DNA from: Conidiobolus incongruus B7586
Lineage: Eukaryota > Entomophthoromycota > Entomophthoromycetes > Entomophthorales > Conidiobolaceae
Assembly (NCBI GenBank): GCA_000697335.1
Contig: JNEM01009907.1
Location: 1 to 23,014, forward strand
Reading direction: 5' to 3'
DNA: 23,014 nucleotides
The position numbers were made by a program, and so were the translations under genes. This document shows positions 9,484-19,511 of this stretch, one piece after another. The number at the start of each line of letters is the position of its first letter. Within the stretch, counting starts at the first letter, position 1. The notes below the pieces were generated by a model. That model made no database searches. It saw only the letters and a program-made list of their open reading frames with translations, and was not told where the DNA came from.

Positions 9484-12450
9484 TTATGCCATATGGACAG
9501 GTTGGTTATCCTTAATCGTCGTAGCGAGCGAAGTAGTTGTTTGGGACTCATTCTGTTCGGGAGGACTGCTGAAGGGAGGTATCGTTTGCTGAGTTTTAAT
9601 GGAATTGGTTTTGTATTTGGAAATATTTGACCATATGAAAAGCTTTGCAAATTTTATAGTACGTCCGTATTGGTTGTAGATGGGGAGGTATTGATAGCCT
9701 AAATTGTAGCCATTATTTAATTAAACATGAAAGATTGTATTGAATGAAATGTAACCTTGATTCAAATGACTTAATTTTATACAAAAGGTACCAATTAAAG
9801 TATTGAAAGTTGTTTGATTAAAGTGTAATACTTTAAACCTATGATAATGAATTAATACTGTTGATATTGAATAATGATAGGATTGTTACCTTAAGAAACT
9901 CAAATTCAAATCACCTACTGAAAATTGAAATTTTTGACCAAATTTAGGGTTGAATCCATTATTTTTGACAACTCGGGATTTGTAAGAATATCGAACCATA
10001 CTGCTGACGACATCGTCCCTGCCTTGGTTCATATTATGAGTTAAAAATGGCGGGGACTCATTCAAATCTTGCTTGCCATCGTTCAAGACAACTGTCTGGG
10101 TGCCTGCATTAAATGCTAATGTAGTGTTATGAGTCAGTAATTCCACTTCAATGAAAGGATCGAGCTCGTCCGCAGAGTTCATTCCGTTTTTGGGATTTTG
10201 GAGGTGATGGCATGAGATCAGATGCAGGTCAATGATATATTTGTGTTCGGCAGATTCTGTGTCAATGAGTTTTTGAGAGTGACGCATGTAGCTTGGCTTA
10301 AGGACATAGCCTCCGCCTTGGTTGATGGGGAACATTGCACGATTTAGTTGCATCCCAAGGTCGAAGTTTTGAAAATTGAGAGCGACGACTTGACTCCCGA
10401 GTAGCCAGAATGCTAGGGGGTTGAAATTTGAGGAGGTAACTCTGTTCCCAGCAGGATAAATTCTAGTTAAGAATTTGTTATTCATTTGATTAAGGAGCTT
10501 GGCATTGGTAGGATAGGATTCAACAGTGTCCATCAACTTATGAATGCTACTCTCGCTGATTGAAACAATGTTATTGTATTTACCAGTTTCTTAAGCAAAA
10601 ATTGATCAATGGTTTAAGTTAACTTAGTTAGAAAATTAAGTTACCTAAAGTTTGCTCAAGTCCTTTGAATTTGTAAGATTGGCAATATGGATTAATTTCA
10701 GCCAATTTTGGAGAGATTTTATTATTAGTTGAGCGAGCTCGACTCAATCCTTCACCTCCTACCTTTTCAGGCTCATTGGTAATTGGTGAAGCTGGATCTA
10801 TTTAAAGTGTCAATAATGATTTAATAAGGATTAAATAACTTTGCATGTAATTTAATTGTACCTGAAAGTGAAAGATTCTCCATAGGACTCGCAGGAGGCG
10901 ATGGGGTCTTATATACTTCACCTTCTCCAGTAAGTGATGCTAGTTTTTGAGCTTGGTTAGGAATTGAGTGATTACCCACTGAGCACTATTGTTAAGACAT
11001 AAATAACATGTTTAATTACATATTAGAGCAAAACCCTACCTTTATCAAAACTTTATATTTAAGCTGCTCAGGAGAAGGAAGTTTTGGATCTCCATGATTT
11101 TCTGAATGATTCTCGAGTGGTGAACGACAGAGCTTATCTCCTAAAATTTCAACCAAATGCTTCACCATGACTTCTTGTTGGGTAAGATTGCAATGGTTTT
11201 CTAACGATAAAATCACTGGATAGGGCGATGTGTCAAATGCATGCTCAGAAATGGCGGAAATAATATCTTTGAAAAGAATTTTAGAGGTCAAAGTATAACC
11301 GTGATAAACAACTGGTTCATTATTAGGACCATCCCAGCAGTCGAGCTCAACGCATCGGCAGCCATCTTTCAACGCATTAATATAGGCAGAAACAGATGAT
11401 TGGCTCTTGAGCTGATTTCCAGTGAGGTAAGTGTTGTGAGATGAATTGATAAAGTAAGAAGTAAGTGGTTGAGTCATATCCTGAGTATTTTCATTCAGTT
11501 CATTGGAAAAAGGATTATATTTGGGACTTGCTAAGAAATTGAGGAATTGAGGCAAATTAATTCCAGGGGCTTCTTCCCCACGTAAACTTAAAAATAAATT
11601 TTCAATATATTCATCTTCATATTCAGCGGATTGGGAATATTTCAAAAAATCTTTAAATTCTCCTAGTGTCATAAATTTGGAAGGATATTCTTTGGTGTGA
11701 GTGTTAAATATTTTGGCTACTTCAGGATGAGGATTTAACTGTTGGTATAAACTTTTTAGTATATCTAATGATTGAATTGATTTCTTTTCTTTGACATTGA
11801 CCTAAATTCCGCAAAATTAAATAAATTAATTAAACCTATATTAATATTTGAATTAATACCTCATACAAATTTCTAGCGACGTCATCATCTAGCTTAACTC
11901 CCATGAAACTGATAAACTTTTTAAATTCTTTAAAATCAAGAATTCCATCTCTATTCTTGTCGCAATGGGTCCAATAGTCTTTGATCCAAGTCTTCAAGCC
12001 TGCTTCGAAGGATTCATGCAACTCGCTTTCCTCAACACCTGCTTCCTGCTGCATCTCTGTCATCATATCCTCCAGAGTTTGAGCCCAGCAGAGACCTAAC
12101 TCAACACTGGGAGCAACCAAGTGCAAACTAGTGACGTTATCAGGATCATTTTTGGGTTTAACGTAGTATATGACCAAAGTTCTAGCCAAATCTTGCTGCG
12201 GTATATCTTGAACCGGGCTCGTTACTACCAATTGATAAATTCTAGGATTAGTACCGAATTCAATTCTTCGAATCCACTCGAGATTAATTACACCAAGTTT
12301 GTTACTGTTCCACAAGATTCTTCCTTGGTTAATATCTAATTTTAGTATTCTCTCTTTTGTACCTCCTCTTGTAGTATTAAATTTGGTAAATTTAGTTCCA
12401 TTAATTAAAAAATCAATATGGGATATTCTAGTATTGGCATAATCACTCAT
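9484..12450 (-). CDS. PLC1: phosphoinositide-specific phospholipase C, delta type, 7 exons
   Basis: The exons are 12450-11860, 11801-11040, 10985-10862, 10797-10645, 10589-9890, 9838-9756 and 9698-9484, giving 875 aa. The enzyme cleaves PIP2 to IP3 and diacylglycerol. Domain order is delta-like: a PH-type region (about 1-135); an EF-hand loop DKNRDGILDFKE at 164-175 with Asp/Asn/Asp at the calcium positions; a further EF-like region; the X barrel half (about 305-451) with SSHNTYL and VELDCWDG; a Ser/Pro-rich linker (about 452-535); the Y half with TRIYPAGNRVTSSNFNP (about 535-650); C2 (about 658-830); and a Ser/Thr/Gln-rich tail of 45 residues. The catalytic and calcium residues known from rat PLC-delta1 all have counterparts: H319, N320, E349, D351, H364 and E398. 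It therefore looks active. Introns are 51-64 nt. The last donor (GTTACA at 9755) is less usual, but its frame joins LNQ to GYQYLPIY, the expected C2 block. Confidence 0.93.
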
Positions 12451-12481
12451 TTTTAAATTGAAATTTGCTGTTAGATATTGT

Positions 12482-12498
12482 GGGAGGAGGGAGGGGGA
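12482..12498. promoter_or_regulatory. PLC1: G-rich purine tract just upstream of the phospholipase C start
   Basis: The tract GGGAGGAGGGAGGGGGA (pyrimidine-rich on the coding strand) lies 32-48 nt upstream of the PLC ATG. It stands out in A/T-rich surroundings and could be a CT-box promoter element, part of the 5' UTR, or a two-layer G-quadruplex on the template strand. Its function is inferred from position only. Confidence 0.4.
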
Positions 12499-13611
12499 TA
12501 TTGTATGCGTTGAAATTAAGGGCTATGACCTTGGTATGAGTTATTTATAAACCATAAATTCTTTAAAATTATGGGATACTACGCCTGTGAAAGTTGATTT
12601 GAATATCGATTTGAGACATTGACAGATCGTGAAACTTTGATGTAAAGCTAGTCTATTCATTCTTGGACATAAACCAATGAAATTTACTTGTATCATTTTT
12701 AATCAAACAGAATGGAGGAATAGTGGATTGTGCTTTAACAAATTATTCTAACAATTTTGTTAAATTGATAAATTTAACCATTGAAATTGATACTGAGATA
12801 GTATTTGGCACAGTAAACAACTAATAAATTGACAAATTCAGCTCTACTTAGTTTATATCATTTTATTATTTTTGGATGTTTTGCCAGAGTTTTACCAATT
12901 TACTGATTACATTCCACTTTACATTGAATTCACATTACATTGTTAATTATTTTGGATTAAATACCTTTTTTAATTAAAACCTCGGCACAAAAATAGCATA
13001 ATTTCTTTTTCAATAATCATACATATTAAATATACTCTATTCGTCTATTAATAATACATGGAAATGTCATCGTGCCCAGGTTTGACTTAAAAAATATATA
13101 ATAAATTTGGTGATATCTTTTGATTTTTGATATATTCAATAATAAATCAATATATTTTTTAATTAACAAAAAATCTAAAGTTTAATAAATATCAATTTAC
13201 TTTGTTTGATAATTGAACATTATGAATTAAATAAAATTATCATGTGATGCAGGCGAATGGTACAATGTTTATTTAGGATAAATATTCCATTTTGACTTGT
13301 GATCATAATTAATTTGCTATATTACTAGATCAAACCTTAAAGTTATTTAAATAATGAAAAATTGTAATATTAGTCACATATAAAATTACTAAAATGTTGC
13401 AAATTCAATAATAAATTGAAATTTTTTATTGAAAAATATTTAACATTTTGTATTTATTATGCTTTTATATCTGTTAAATTAGAAACATTATAGTTTAACT
13501 ATTATATTTAAATAATATTAAACCTAAAAACAAACACTTTAATAAATGAATAAATATATGCCAATATTTGGTACTTTATATAAAATTGAATTAATGATTA
13601 GATAAATATAT

Positions 13612-13769
13612 TTTGTGAATCAGATTAATAGCGGTTTTATCTTTGGAATTATATGGGGTAAACCAGATAATAGATTACCAATCAAAATTCAGATGATGGT
13701 GTTATAATAAATTCTTCTCTAGTTAAAGTATTTGATCAAAATGAAAATTTATCAAAATCAATAGTGTAA
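13612..13769 (+). pseudogene. possible decayed coding fragment, weakly kelch-like
   Basis: One frame from 13612 reads NQINSGFIFGIIWGKPDNR. After a +1 or -1 shift near 13675 another frame continues as SDDGVIINSSLVKVFDQN and stops at TAA (13767-13769). The residue mix (Gly, Asp, Asn, Pro, Trp) is unlike the Ile/Lys/Asn/Tyr noise that A/T sequence gives in this window, and the FIFG..WG part resembles a kelch blade strand. No start, splice pattern or further domain can be traced. It may be the remnant of a host gene or a chance run, and I do not name a family with confidence. Confidence 0.3.
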
Positions 13770-15329
13770 ATATTATGTTTGAAACTAATCAGCTATAAAA
13801 ATTTAATAATCTAAATTCTTCCATTGTTCCAGAATAAGTATTACAACATTAATATGTTTCAAATAGTGGCCAATTAATCATGCATTAAATTCAATTAATC
13901 AATTAAAAATAATTCAACAAAGGATATTTCATATATTATAGTTTTTTATAAATAATATTCTGTGTAAATATGGAAATTTTAAAATTTACAGCTTAATTTT
14001 AAAACAAAATATTGAAAATTTGTTTTTAATAATATGTAATTAAAAATTGATTCAATAAAAATAGAATTTGGTAAGTGATACGGTGAAATAGTTTCTTGAA
14101 TATTTTTTAAGGAAATTTATTTATACTAATAAAATTCTCTTCAACAAGATTTTAAAATTTGTCAACATCATTGGCTAAGGTTGAAAAAATCCGAATTTTA
14201 AGATTTTTTGAATCACTTAATATCCAATTTTAATGAATATAAATTAAAATTTTGCAAAACTTCACCATATTATCTAATTTGAGAATTTATTCTAGAAAAG
14301 AGGAAATATAATTTGCCATCTTCTCACTCTCATTCAAATTAAGTTGACTTAAAATGATTATTTCAATGAAGTATTTCATTAATGATTTCAATTAACTATA
14401 TATTTAAACCACAGTATATATATTGTAATTAATTTGATAAGTTTGAATTAACCCATAATATAGCGATTAGTTATTCTATGTCCTACAATTATTCTACTTA
14501 CCTTTAAAATATTTTTTTAATAACTTATCCCAATTGAATAAATTTGAAAATTTGGAATAATAAATATATTTATTATCAATTTAAATAATAATTATTATAC
14601 TAGTATATTTAAATTGTACTGGAATGTCAGATTCAATATTATGTTATTTGACTTTTTATATTCATAAATTGATTTTCGAATAAATTATACAGTACAATAA
14701 CTATATTTTTCATCACGATCATTCTAGTCAATAAAATTTAAAATACTATTGAATTTTAAAAATATAAATTTTGTGAATTTAATAGAAACATATATGGTAA
14801 ATTATATTTGTATATATTTGAAATCTATTCTATAAGTTAAAATTTTTGAAATTATTAAAAAATAGATTGAAAATATTTTATGTTGAAATCTGAATCCGTA
14901 ACGTGGAAATTCTCACTTTAAAAATAAGAATTACCTTGAGGAGATTCAGTTGTAAAGATTGAATTCTGATCAAATACCTATTTTATAATTAAGAAATGCT
15001 ATTTTATTACATTTTAGGCGATTTTGACGAATTATATAAATTAATAACAAATTAAATCAATTCTGGCAGTAAATAATAAAAAATAAAATCAAAAAGAAAG
15101 CAGCTACAAATTATTTTTATTTAATTTGACCATTTTTGAAAAAAATTTTCACAAAATAAAACTTTGATCAGATATAATAACGTTATTTGTGTATATACTT
15201 GGGATATTGGATAAAGATGTGCCAAAGATAGGTTATCATATTGTGATATCCAGATATTTGGAAGTTGTATATAGGTAATAGTTTACAAAATGGAAGATTT
15301 CAGAAATAAATATAACTTTGAAGTCAATC

Positions 15330-16529
15330 CTAATCGATTGATATCACATCGGCAGCTACATCTTCCTCAGTGATAGCATATCGACATATTGGACAAGTAG
15401 CATTTAATTTGAGCCATGATACAATACAGTCAGAGTGATATTCGTGCTCGCAGGGAAGACTTATCAGCATATCACCAGCGTTGAAATTATCAGTACATAT
15501 ACTACACTCAGTTTTACTGAACTGGTCTTTCTCCGAGGCGATTCGTTTGGATAAATTGTTAATAACATCTTCGGATGCACCTCGGTTAGCAGGATTGTCA
15601 GAGCCGTGTTCCATTAGACGTGTGATGATGTCATCTAAAGCGTTTGGACCAACTGCATAATCACCAGGATTGCCAACCATATTGGTGAGAAGTTGAAGTA
15701 GAGAGCCTACGTTTCTAAAAGCATTATTGGATCTATTTTCTTCTTGAGATGGGCTATAAGTGAATGATAAGTAAAGATTAAATAAAAATAACCAAAGTTG
15801 CGCTAGTTTTACTTTGCATCCGCTTGTGAAATAGTAGCCGAATTACCATTAATGGTAAAAATAGTAGCTCTTGGAACGTTTCTCGAGCGTGGCTCGCCTA
15901 ATTCTAAGTTAGTAATAAATATACTATTCAAGAAATTAAATATTACCGTCTATTTGTTCGGTAGTTGAACTAGTCTCGGATTGATTTTCGCCAGAATTCA
16001 TAATTAAATTAATGAAATTCAAGAAAGATTCCACTCTCGAGTCTTGAGAATGCTCTTCGGGCTCATTATTAATTTCTTCGATAGTAGTTTCAACAGAATG
16101 AGTTCCATCGCTATTAACACTAGTTGTATTAGTAGTCGTGGTAACAAAGTCGCGGTTATGAACGCTATTCTCTCTACTGACATTGGAACTTGCATCGTTT
16201 CTATTTTCGCCATTCGCTAAATTTTGAATTTGGGACAGTAATTGAATTAAAGAATTTACGCCATTTGAACCCCCTCCAATAAGTATATTTTCATCTTCTT
16301 GCTCGCTACTGCCTGGATCCATAAAATCTCTGGGATCGTTACTTTGGGTAATCTTTAAAGTAAAATAAAATAAAAATAAAAATAAAAATTAAAAATTTTT
16401 TATATTTAATATTTTTACCTCTTCAACAAAGTCATTACGACACCAAGGGCAAGTAGGGTTAGGAACCATTAAAGGAGAAATTTCTAATTGACATTGGTAA
16501 CACCAGTAATTATTTTCATTATTTGACAT
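15330..16529 (-). CDS. RING-H2 E3 ubiquitin ligase with N-terminal zinc finger (RNF126/RNF115-like), 4 exons
   Basis: The exons are 16529-16419, 16352-15947, 15897-15813 and 15753-15330, giving 341 aa with a TAG stop at 15330-15332. Two zinc sites are visible. The first is an N-terminal C-x2-C...C-x2-C finger (C10, C13, C27, C30: YWCYQCQ...CPWC), as in the BCA2/RNF126 group, where it binds ubiquitin or clients. The second is a C-terminal RING-H2 with C284, C287, C302, H304, H307, C310, C321 and C324 (ECSIC, LPCEHEYHSDC, CPICR). Before the RING, ALDDIITRLMEHG matches the conserved helix ahead of the RING in this family. The middle, about residues 40-200, is Asn/Ser/Thr/Glu-rich and probably disordered. 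Introns are 66, 49 and 59 nt, and the first contains a TAAAA-type microsatellite. The likely role is E2-dependent ubiquitin transfer in the cytosol, possibly protein quality control; substrates cannot be read from sequence. Confidence 0.88.
16361..16390. repeat. TAAAA/TAAAAA microsatellite inside intron 1 of the RING gene
   Basis: The first intron of the RING gene (16353-16418) is largely TAAAA and TAAAAA units on the plus strand, read as TTTTA in the transcript. It makes this the longest of the introns I placed (66 nt). It should vary in length between isolates. Confidence 0.7.
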
Positions 16530-17426
16530 GTTTTTACGACTATTTCAATTTAATATTTTTAAAATTAAATAAATAATTTTTAATAAAAATTCAGAATTAT
16601 TAATAATAAAGAATCAATTTAGAATTTGAGTATCGAATTTGATTTTATTTTCAATTAAATTTTTTAATTATTATGGTATTGGAATCAAATTATTCTTCTA
16701 TTCTTTCAGTATACAGTAAATGAAATATTTAAAAAATATTGTATATATCTCCATTTATCGTTATTTTTATTTATTAAACTCTATTGTTATATTTAATTTG
16801 TGTTACTTAGTAATTTTATCAGTGATATCTTTTTCAATTTTTAACATATTTTTCCTCTTTCAAGTAAATAATTATAATAATTATTCCAAGAATGCGATAT
16901 ATTGGTTATTTTTTAAAACCAAAAATTAATACACAAGATAAATAAATATCATAAAAGTGAAGTAAATTTCATTTTCAATATTGTTTTTCTTATATTCAGA
17001 TAAAGATTTTTAATCATTAGCTCATCTTTTATTAATTATATAATAAATATTTCATTCAAATTGTTTATTTATTTTACAAATTATTTAGAAATTATCACTA
17101 TCAATAATCTTCAAATCAACACACAATTATCCACATAAATTGATCAATTTCCTCTATTCAATTGAAAGTATCCCATAAAGTTTAAAAAAGTCACCTGAGA
17201 ATCGAATTTGGGTAACTAATAAAATTCAAGTCCCATATTATCGGCGTCATCATTTGTATGAGTTGATTATAGTTACCCCTTTATCAAAATTCTTTCCAAT
17301 TAACTGTTTAAAATCACGTTGTATTCAATAATCTATTCATATCACCACAACTTATTAAATATCAGTTTATTACCTCTTTCACTCATTCCTATAGTATTAA
17401 TCATTCATTAAATTTAAATATTGAAA
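16530..17426. other. divergent promoter region between the RING gene and the lectin gene
   Basis: This is a 0.9-kb spacer between two outward-facing genes. The half next to the RING gene is A/T only. The half next to the lectin gene (about 17100-17400) carries more C and G, including CGGCGTCATC at 17242-17251, whose reverse strand has the bZIP half-site TGACG. That site would suit a stress or unfolded-protein regulator of an ER-Golgi lectin, but this is inference. An open frame at 16720-16929 encodes only low-complexity hydrophobic residues and is not supported. Confidence 0.5.
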
Positions 17427-18912
17427 ATGAATTGGTTGACAATGAAGTATTTCAATTTGCTAACTTGTAGTTTGTTATTAGCTCAAGACTATCCTAGGAA
17501 GCACGATTATAAGTTTTCTGCAAAGAGACCCTTTTTTATAGATAATAAAATTCCTAATTGGGAAACTTTTGAAGGTAGGTTTTATGCTTTATTGATTAAG
17601 CAGTCCCACTGATAAATAATAGGTACTCTTTCATCGAATCAGCTTATCAGATTAAGTACAAGTGTACCTGGAAGTCGAGGTTCCTTTTGGTCTACTGAGC
17701 CTAATCCTTATAAAGATTGGGAAGCTATATATTCTTTCCAAATTACTGGTAGAGATGTTCATGGAAGAGAAGGTCTGGCCTTTTGGTATACCGAGGAACG
17801 TGGAGTATTGGGACCCATTATGGGCAACCAGGATATGTGGACTGGTTTAGCCATTTTCCAAGATACTTACGACGATCTTTATCAGGTAAATCAATCAATT
17901 TTATTTCCCTGTCATTTTATATTTATTTTGATAGTCTCCCCATCCATTCATTGCGGGTATTTTAAACGATGGAAATCTCTCTGTCGCTAACTCATCTCAA
18001 GTATTTGAAAAAATGTTTGGCGGATGTTACCAAAATTTTAGAAATACTCCCAACCCTGTGTTTGTAAAAGTCACTTATAAAAATAATCAGCTCTCTCTTT
18101 CCACTGACATTGATCAAGGTGGTAAAAGATATTTACCTTGCTTTAGCACCAATGACATTGAACTACCTACTGGTTACTATTTTGGCTTTTCCGCTTCTTC
18201 AACTCAACCAGCAGACGATCACGATCTATTATCCTTTGACCTTTATGACCTGAATCCTCCTGATTATGAAAAGGAAGAAGCAGAATCTGTATCCGTTGAG
18301 GATGGAGAAGCCACTGCTGCCGATCTCCGCAAAAAGATGGACGAGATCAAGTCGCACTTGGACAAGATGAATCAACAGGGCCAGCAACAGAGTACTATTA
18401 CTAACCTCGATCAAGTGATTCAAGCACAAAATAAGTTAACTGAATCAATTAATTCGATTCAAACCAAGCTTGACCAAATTCAGACCAAATTGAATGCTAT
18501 CAGCACTACTGGAGGGGCTTCAGGAAGTACAATTCCAAACAATGCCAATAATATTCCTTCTTCCTTCACCAATGGCAATGTCCAAGGAGGTGGTAATTTG
18601 AACGACCTCACTAGAACTCTCAATCTTGTTCACGACCTTGTCAAATCCATCAACGACCAAGTATCTAGCTTGAAATCTAGCGACGTCAAAGAATTCGACA
18701 TTGTCAAACAATCCATTACCCAGTTGGCAACCAATGTGGGCAAGATTTTGCAAAATTCTCACTCCGACAGAATGAATTTCATGGGCAGGATCGATAGCTT
18801 AATCTCTAAATTGACCTATCTATTAGTCCCTCTCGCACTCTGTGGTATCCTCATCTCAGCATACAACTTTTTCAAGAGCAAAAACGATGCATCATCCAAA
18901 AAGTTCATATAA
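17427..18912 (+). CDS. EMP47: ERGIC-53/Emp47-type L-type lectin, ER-Golgi cargo receptor, 3 exons
   Basis: The exons are 17427-17574, 17623-17885 and 17935-18912, with introns of 48 and 49 nt, giving 462 aa. The layout is a type I membrane protein: a signal peptide (about 1-21, ending LLLAQ), a lumenal L-type lectin domain (about 23-245), a coiled-coil stalk (about 263-325, heptad-like Leu/Ile with Lys/Gln), a Gly/Asn-rich stretch, one membrane helix (432-450), and a 12-residue tail ending KKFI. The terminal KKxx is the COPI retrieval signal used by ERGIC-53 (KKFF). Lectin landmarks are GREGLAFWYTEE, IFQDTYDD, GGCYQNFRNTPNPV and ADDHDLLSF. Cysteines C168 and C206 match the family disulfide. 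Family members ferry glycoproteins from ER to Golgi. In my by-eye alignment the usual mannose-contact positions are substituted (see findings). The start is the ATG at 17427; a second Met at residue 6 would also keep the signal peptide. Confidence 0.92.
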
Positions 18913-19511
18913 TTTCTTTATTAGTTTTTCTATAGTCGAAATAAATTAGCTAAATTTATTTTCAGTCATCGTTAGGTGTGTGTGATAAATAGGAATCAAT
19001 TAAGATTATTTATGGTTGTGAACTGTAGATTTAATTATATTAAAACCATATTTTGTATATATTGGTCAATGAATTTAATAATTTTTCAAGTTCAATCGAA
19101 TTTAAAGTTTCATTGTAATTTAATAGGAATATTCATATCATTGGATATGCAATATTTTTGTTAATTTTGATATCTATCTTATTTTTACAAATGATTTTAT
19201 TTAAATTTGTTGCAAAATTATCTAGTATGATAATACATTGTAATAAAAATTAATGAAAATATTTAGACAACCTCAACCGTATAAAAAATTGTATCAATTT
19301 TTCTTATTATTACCCAATATTGAGTAATAGATCAAGTCATATTTATTTGAAAATTTTTATATCTACAATTTATCAAGACTGAATTTGATATTATTATTTA
19401 ATCATCAAGAGTAACATTTAACGATTATCAAATTCACATCATATTTAAAATTTCTATTTCGAGATAATGTCAACTTTTATCGATAGTAATGCAAATTTGA
19501 ATCTTAATAAA
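18913..19511. other. convergent 3' spacer between the lectin and CDK11 genes
   Basis: This is 0.6 kb of A/T-rich sequence. AATAAA near 18939 is in a suitable place to be the lectin polyadenylation signal, though this hexamer is common in such sequence. A small open frame at 18976-19164 has no domain and no codon signature. Nothing else is recognised. Confidence 0.6.

Larger units (their letters stand above)
12451..15329. other. 2.9-kb intergenic region between phospholipase C and the RING gene
   Basis: This is the longest internal gap and is mostly A/T with stops in all frames. The first 200 bp or so form the phospholipase C promoter and hold a strong purine tract (12482-12498). A perfect 9-bp inverted repeat, TTTAACAAA/TTTGTTAAA, lies at 12734-12742 and 12756-12764 with a 13-nt loop. 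A possible decayed coding fragment lies at 13612-13769. I recognise nothing else. The end near 15330 should carry the RING gene's 3' UTR. Confidence 0.6.

Noticed and set aside
12121-12339. Plus-strand open frame inside the phospholipase C first exon
   Set aside because: It is the antisense shadow of the PH/EF-hand coding region and has no domain of its own.
13075-13089. CCCAGGTTTGACT, resembling a tRNA T-arm/B box
   Set aside because: No acceptor, D or anticodon arm can be drawn around it, and unlike 6556-6628 it does not align to the tRNA in this window.
14160-14245. Plus-strand run LSTSLAKVEKIRILRFFESLN that looked briefly protein-like
   Set aside because: It is short, with stops close on both sides and no family likeness; I could not extend it in any frame or by splicing.
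16720-16929. 69-residue hydrophobic open frame (MKYLKNIVYISIYRY...)
   Set aside because: It is made of Ile/Phe/Leu/Tyr/Asn as any frame through A/T-rich DNA would be. There is no domain and no splice context, and it lies in a divergent promoter region.
17421-17426. Upstream non-ATG (TTG) start for the lectin
   Set aside because: The ATG at 17427 has an A-rich context and starts a good signal peptide; a nuclear gene has no need of TTG.
18976-19164. 62-residue open frame downstream of the lectin
   Set aside because: It falls in the 3' spacer between convergent genes, has no domain, and its composition matches noise.
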